From: Asanoa siamensis
GTDB lineage: Bacteria > Actinomycetota > Actinomycetes > Mycobacteriales > Micromonosporaceae
Direction: 5' to 3'
Assembly: GCF_016862555.1 (NCBI RefSeq)
Contig: NZ_BONE01000002.1
Location: 124,001-188,000 of the forward strand
Length of the DNA stretch: 64,000 nt
Shown here: one piece after another, positions 60,042 through 64,000 of the stretch
Layout of the letters: every line of letters begins with the position of its first letter
Numbering within the stretch: position 1 is the stretch's first letter
Program-made: the position numbers and the translations under genes
Notes under the pieces: model-generated
Seen by the model: only the letters and a program-made list of their open reading frames with translations
Told to the model about the DNA's origin: nothing
Databases searched by the model: none

Positions 60042-61817
60042 CTAAGAAGAAACTCGCACGCTGGTGGCGGCCAGCGGGACGCCGAACTCCGCGTACGGCG
60101 GCAGCCCCGGCCACGTCGTCACCGCCTGGTCAAGGAAGTACTGCTGGCCCGGATCCCAGGTGTGGCCCTTCGCCCGGCGGTGGTAGATGTAGCCGAACGG
60201 GTGTGTCCGGTAGATCAGGCCGCCGTCTGCCTTGACGCGGGTGATGATGCCCAGGTCGACCGAGCGGGGCACCGGGCGCCAGCCGCCCGCGTTCTCGAGG
60301 TCGCCGCGGCCGATCATGATTGTGCCGCCGGCTACCGACTCCGCGAAGGATTCCGGGTTGCCGAACTTGCGGCGGATCGTCTCGTTGCGGTCCTCGAGGT
60401 GGATGAACTCCGCGCCCTTGCCGACCATCGTCGCGCCCGAGTAGTGGCGGGCCAGGACCAGGTCCCAGATGTGCTCCGGGCCGTACGTGTCGTCGTCGTC
60501 GACCTTGGTGACCAGGCTGCCGTTGGAGCGGGCCGTGACGATGCCCAGGCCCGTGCCGAAGTCGACGCCCGCCGGCACCTCGACGACCTGGACCGGGCGG
60601 GCGCAGCGGGCCACGAACGCGGTCAGCGCCTCCGGGGCCGGGCAGCCGTGCAGGCCGACCACGATCTCCAGCTCCGGGTAGGACTGCTTCTCCAGCGCGT
60701 CGAGCACCGGCGCGAGGATCTCGGGGCGGCGGGTCATCAGGATCGCCGACACCGTCGGCAGCGCGCGGAGCTGCGGGAAGCCGTCGGCCGCCAGGCGGGG
60801 CAGCACGAGCTCGGCCGCGTGGCCGCGGAGCGCGGCGCGGCGCTGGCGGATGCTGTGCACCTCGAGCGCGACCGGGTCGGAGCCGTCGGGCGCCGGGGCG
60901 GCCAGCACCGTCGCCAGCTCGGGGGAGAGCAGCTTCGACACCGCCGGCGGCAGGTCGGGTGCCTTCAGCACCGCGCCGGTCGCGGCGATCTGGACGAGCA
61001 TCGCGGCGGCGCCGGCCGGGTCGCCCTCCCAGCCGGACAGGGACGTGGCGTCGACCAGCGCCCGGCGGCGGACGATCTCCATGGTGAGCTGGTCGAGCCC
61101 GATGCCGTCGAGCCGGCCCGAGCGCACCTTGGGGCCGGACTGCGGCGCGCCCAGCACCAGCTTGAGCTCGCCCTTGGCGTTGCGGTCGGGGCGGCCGCGC
61201 GGGTTGATCCGGACCGCGTCGAGCAGCACCGCGCCGCCCGCCTGGGCGTGGTCGCTGGCCAGCACGACGCCCGCGGCGTCGGGGTGGGCCGCCGGGTCGT
61301 CGGTGAGCAGCACGTCGGTCGGGCGGATCTCGTCGGGCGACGGCAGCGCGCCCGACCGCGCGGTCGGCGGCAGGAACGCCGGCAGCACGCCGGTCGCGGC
61401 GACGTCGGGGCTGGCCGGCATCGGCATGCGGCGCACCGGCAGCAGCGCGTTGAGCCCGCTGCGGACGATGTCGCGCAGCGGCAGCGGCTCGTGCAGCGCG
61501 AACGTGATCGAGGCCACGCCGCGCTTGCGCAGCGGCAGCGAGACCTTGTGCCGGCGCAGCCGGGGCAGCGGGTCGACGGCGCCGGACCAGCCGGGCCGGA
61601 TCGCCTGCCAGTAGGTCATGATCCGGACGGATCGGGCGGGGATCGCCGACTCCGGGGCGGACAACAGCTCGCGGACCTGGCCCGGGTTGGCGGCGATGAT
61701 CCAGACCCGCTGGCGCGGGAGGCGGAACACGCGGACGCCGAACCAGCGCTTGAACCGGGCGGTCTTGCTGCCGGGCGCGGGGCAGTTGAGCAGCGACCAG
61801 GAGGATGACGACGACAC
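60042..61817 (-). CDS. Family 2 glycosyltransferase with N-terminal extension
   Basis: The 591-residue protein has a GT-A domain in its C-terminal half: VSAILMTRRPEILAPVLDAL, LEIVVGLHGCPAPEALTAFV and the metal-binding DDDDTYGPEHIWDL (DxD), then KFGNPESFAESVAGGTIMIGR. The N-terminal 350 residues carry a large region of unknown fold, with short hydrophobic segments but no clear membrane helix. It probably extends a surface polysaccharide or teichoic-acid-like polymer. A second GT2 gene lies five bases upstream in the same direction. Confidence 0.88.
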   Translation of the reverse strand: MSSSSSWSLLNCPAPGSKTARFKRWFGVRVFRLPRQRVWIIAANPGQVRELLSAPESAIPARSVRIMTYWQAIRPGWSGAVDPLPRLRRHKVSLPLRKRGVASITFALHEPLPLRDIVRSGLNALLPVRRMPMPASPDVAATGVLPAFLPPTARSGALPSPDEIRPTDVLLTDDPAAHPDAAGVVLASDHAQAGGAVLLDAVRINPRGRPDRNAKGELKLVLGAPQSGPKVRSGRLDGIGLDQLTMEIVRRRALVDATSLSGWEGDPAGAAAMLVQIAATGAVLKAPDLPPAVSKLLSPELATVLAAPAPDGSDPVALEVHSIRQRRAALRGHAAELVLPRLAADGFPQLRALPTVSAILMTRRPEILAPVLDALEKQSYPELEIVVGLHGCPAPEALTAFVARCARPVQVVEVPAGVDFGTGLGIVTARSNGSLVTKVDDDDTYGPEHIWDLVLARHYSGATMVGKGAEFIHLEDRNETIRRKFGNPESFAESVAGGTIMIGRGDLENAGGWRPVPRSVDLGIITRVKADGGLIYRTHPFGYIYHRRAKGHTWDPGQQYFLDQAVTTWPGLPPYAEFGVPLAATSVRVSS

Positions 61818-61821
61818 GGGG

Positions 61822-62865
61822 CTAGGGTACGGGGTCCGGCACAGGCGGCGGCGCCCCCTGTGGCCGGGTCGCGCGCCGGACCAGCCGGACCTGCATCCGG
61901 CGCCCGGCGCGCAGCGCTTCGAAGAGCAGGAATGCGTTGTGGGCGATCAGCCGGTGCTTGGCGCCTTCGTCGCCCGGTGGCAGGGGGTAGCCGCCCGCCG
62001 GGCGCTGCGCCCGGTGGAACGCCGCCGCCCGGCTGAAGAACTCGCGCCGCCTTGCCTGTGGCACCCGGGCGGCGTGGTTGAGCACCTGCAGCAGGTGCCA
62101 GATCGCCCGGGCGAAGATCGGTGCCCGCAACTCCTCGGCCTCGGCCCCGCGGTCCGCGAGGAAGCGGAAGGTGAACTCCCACTGCTCGAAGACCTCGAAA
62201 TGCCGATCGGAGACGGTACGCGTGATCGCGCCGGCCTCGCGCTGCCGATAGGCGTACGAGTAGCGGTCGAGCAGTGTGATCCGCTCCGCGGCGATCATCA
62301 GCGGGACGGAGAACGCCACGTCCTCGTACCAGCCCGGGCGGAAGACCAGGCCGAGGTCGACCAGCAACTGGCGGCGGATCACCCGGTTGCAGGCGATGTG
62401 CAGGAGCTTCATCAGCCCGGGCACCTCGGCCATCCGGAACACGTCCGGCGCCGGGCCGGCCCAGCTCACCTTGTTTTCCTTGACGCGGCCGTCGGGGAAG
62501 ACCCGGGCGAACCCGGTGACCAGCAGGTCGGCGTCGGTCTGCGCGAGCCGGTCGGCCACCGCCTGGAGGGTGCCCTCGGTGAGCCAGTCGTCGCTGTCGA
62601 CGAACCACACGTAGTCACCGGTCGACGCGGCCAGGCCCGCGTTGCGGGCGGCTCCCAGGCCCCGGTTGGCCGGCAGCGTCAGCACCCGCAGGCGCGCGTC
62701 GTGGGCGGCGTAGTCGGCCAGGATCGCCGCGGACCCGTCGTCGGACGCGTCGTCGACCGCGACCACCTCGACGTCGGTGAAGCTCTGGCCGAGGATCGAG
62801 TCGAGGCATTCCGCGAGGTATTCCTCGACCCGGTAGACCGGGACGATGACACTCAGCAGAGCCAC
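61822..62865 (-). CDS. Family 2 glycosyltransferase
   Basis: A 347-residue GT-A protein: VIVPVYRVEEYLAECLDSIL at the start, EVVAVDDASDDGS, NRGLGAARNAGLAASTGDYVWFVDSDDWL with the DxD metal motif, then RPGWYEDVAFSVPLM. This is the common polysaccharide/teichoic-acid glycosyltransferase form. The C-terminal third is helical and basic and ends in Pro-rich sequence. GTG 62865 starts; the next GT2 gene begins five bases after its stop codon. Confidence 0.94.
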   Translation of the reverse strand: MALLSVIVPVYRVEEYLAECLDSILGQSFTDVEVVAVDDASDDGSAAILADYAAHDARLRVLTLPANRGLGAARNAGLAASTGDYVWFVDSDDWLTEGTLQAVADRLAQTDADLLVTGFARVFPDGRVKENKVSWAGPAPDVFRMAEVPGLMKLLHIACNRVIRRQLLVDLGLVFRPGWYEDVAFSVPLMIAAERITLLDRYSYAYRQREAGAITRTVSDRHFEVFEQWEFTFRFLADRGAEAEELRAPIFARAIWHLLQVLNHAARVPQARRREFFSRAAAFHRAQRPAGGYPLPPGDEGAKHRLIAHNAFLLFEALRAGRRMQVRLVRRATRPQGAPPPVPDPVP

Positions 62866-62959
62866 CAGCCACCCCCTTGGCGCGGTTCGCCTTACGCGAA
62901 GCGCGAGTCAGTGTATGGCGATTGGCAAACCTCGCAACCCCCGTCATTCGGACAGGTTG

Positions 62960-63481
62960 CTAGAACATGCGGGCGAACCAGCTCCAGGCGTCGACGACCC
63001 AGTCGATCTGCCGCAGGTACGCGATCCCGACGCCGGCCAGGAACACCGCCGTGACGAGGTGTGCGCCGCGCGCCGAACGCCGTACCCGGCCGAGCTGTTT
63101 CTCCAGCACGACCCGCCCGACGACGCGCGCCAGCGCGTAGAGTCCCAGCGCCACCAGCGCCGTCAGCACGAACAGCGCCACCGGGGTGCCGAGGTTGCCC
63201 CCGTCGGAGATCGCCCACAGGCCCCAGCAGACGAAGGAGAACAGCGCGCCGATCAGCATCACCCCGGCGCCTCGCCGGAACAGCCGCAGCTCCTCGGCGA
63301 ACACCGGGCGGGGGATCGAGGTCGTGTCGCCAGGCCAGCCGGTGCCGGTCGGGATGTGCGGCTGCGCGGGGTCGGCGGGCCGCGCCGGACCCACCTGCGC
63401 CCGACCCCGGCGGAACGGGTTCTGCTCGCCGGGCGGCATCTCCACGGTGCGCTCGGCCCACGGATCGCGTTGGTCGGTCAT
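62960..63481 (-). CDS. Membrane protein with three helices
   Basis: A 173-residue protein: an N-terminal Pro/Arg-rich cytosolic region, then helices MLIGALFSFVCWGLWAI, VALFVLTALVALGLYALARV and a final one (LVTAVFLAGVGIAYL). ATG 63481 follows AAGGGGGACGTG and is preferred to longer readings that would pass through the divergent acetyltransferase gene. Function unknown. Confidence 0.78.
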   Translation of the reverse strand: MTDQRDPWAERTVEMPPGEQNPFRRGRAQVGPARPADPAQPHIPTGTGWPGDTTSIPRPVFAEELRLFRRGAGVMLIGALFSFVCWGLWAISDGGNLGTPVALFVLTALVALGLYALARVVGRVVLEKQLGRVRRSARGAHLVTAVFLAGVGIAYLRQIDWVVDAWSWFARMF

Positions 63482-63559
63482 CACGTCCCCCTTCTGACGC
63501 CAGGGTAGCGAGCCGACAAACCGGTCGACCCGGCACGGCGGATCCGGTACGCAGAAGGC

Positions 63560-64000
63560 ATGACTTCCCCCGCTGTGGAGCTGCGGCCGGCCACCGCCGA
63601 CGACTTCGACCCGATCGCGACGATGCTGGGCGTCGTCTTCCACCACACGCAGGATCCCGACGCGCTGGCCGTCGAGCGGCCGCTGCACGACCCGGCGCGA
63701 GGCATCGTGGCCGTCGACGGCGAGGCGATCGTCGGCAACGCCGGCTCCTTCGACCGCGAGATGGCCGTTCCCGGGGGCGTCGTGCCGTGCGCGCACGTCA
63801 CCGGCGTCGGCGTGCTGCCCACCCATCGCCGGCAGGGCATCCTGCGCCGGTTGATGGAGCGCCAGCTCCGCGACGTCGCGGCCGCCGGGCGCGAGCCGAT
63901 CGCCGCGCTCTGGGCCAGCGAGACCGCGATCTACCCCCGATTCGGGTACGGCTTCGCCGGGGCGCGCGTGCAGTTCGAGGCCGATCTCACCGGCACCGGG
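63560..64000 (+). CDS. Eis-like GNAT acetyltransferase (3' end outside window)
   Basis: The first 147 codons are present. VELRPATADDFDPIATMLG, VTGVGVLPTHRRQGILRRLM (acetyl-CoA-binding V/RRQGI loop) and LWASETAIYPRFGYGFAG match the Eis/enhanced-intracellular-survival family of large GNAT proteins, which acetylate amines such as aminoglycosides in mycobacteria; most actinomycete homologues have unknown substrates. Two more domains should follow beyond the window. Confidence 0.9.
   Translation, partial: MTSPAVELRPATADDFDPIATMLGVVFHHTQDPDALAVERPLHDPARGIVAVDGEAIVGNAGSFDREMAVPGGVVPCAHVTGVGVLPTHRRQGILRRLMERQLRDVAAAGREPIAALWASETAIYPRFGYGFAGARVQFEADLTGTG

Noticed and set aside
59354-60235. Plus-strand ORF through the 104-bp duplication
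   Set aside because: The protein is Gly/Arg/Ser-rich without features, lacks a ribosome binding site, and its repeats come from DNA duplication.

Overview
The window is very GC-rich, uses GTG starts freely, has many ATGA/GTGA-coupled genes and carries marker families of filamentous actinomycetes: DUF574 methyltransferase, DUF397, class F-type sortase, a second SSB, LigB-type ATP-dependent ligase and OtsA/OtsB trehalose genes. I infer a chromosomal segment of an actinomycete, most likely Micromonosporaceae. The family-level assignment is a judgement from protein style and was not tested by a search.

Layout. 0-2.2 kb: end of a SAM methyltransferase gene with a palindromic MITE-like insert at its stop codon, an orphan DUF397 gene and a predicted nucleotidyltransferase. 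2.2-6.9 kb: a two-component system (minus strand) divergent from a MacB/FtsX-type ABC exporter. 6.9-9.6 kb: the most unusual part, a 20-gene tRNA array on the plus strand, interrupted by an HNH endonuclease gene and followed by a standard tRNA-Arg on the other strand. 9.6-15.7 kb: DUF1444-like protein, alpha/beta hydrolase, SSB, a TetR regulator with its divergent FAD oxidoreductase, and an N-methyltryptophan/sarcosine-type oxidase. 15.7-38.2 kb: five dispersed cobalamin loci (cobD-cobQ, cobB, cobC, cobT-cobA), mixed with peptidases, a DNA ligase, SURF1, an APC permease, pdxH and a class A penicillin-binding protein. 38.2-42.2 kb: an otsA operon in which trehalose-phosphatase is fused to a GH15 domain. 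42.2-50.5 kb: a ribbon-helix-helix/PIN toxin-antitoxin pair, ettA, a thioesterase, YbjN, a secreted beta-propeller, a truncated globin and DUF5130. 50.5-64 kb: amidase, kynureninase, a sortase with a candidate substrate, a second HNH gene paralogous to the one in the tRNA array, an MscS channel, two MFS transporters, two glycosyltransferases and the start of an Eis-like acetyltransferase.

The tRNA array (7174-9432) is the best candidate for an under-described system. It holds Trp, Pro(TGG), Glu, Gly(TCC), Leu(CAA), Gly(GCC), HNH, Gln, Thr, Ala, Leu(CAG), Arg(ACG), Pro(CGG), Lys, an initiator-like CAT, Asn, Val, His, Arg(CCG), a second CAT and a long-variable-arm Cys(GCA). Many keep the known identity elements (G-1:C73 in His, G3.T70 in Ala, U73 in Cys, a 1-72 mismatch in the initiator-like gene) but break canonical rules elsewhere: missing T8, C33, G37, anticodon-stem mismatches, and short-variable-loop Leu. 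A leader with a sigma70-type promoter, a 40-codon ORF, an intrinsic terminator and, after the first tRNA, a sequence resembling the actinobacterial rRNA-leader antitermination box precedes most of the array. I infer, without proof, a regulated reserve tRNA set whose anticodon arms differ from the housekeeping copies.

A second theme is repeats. Five of the seven gene-free stretches longer than 300 bases contain short degenerate tandem or inverted repeats, each stretch with its own unit (about 110, 102, 60-80, 19/15/33/48 and 104 bases). Similar low-complexity DNA has entered coding regions, most strikingly as a roughly 385-residue Gly/Pro-rich tail on CobB. No CRISPR array, integrase gene, transposase gene, rRNA or cobalamin riboswitch was found.
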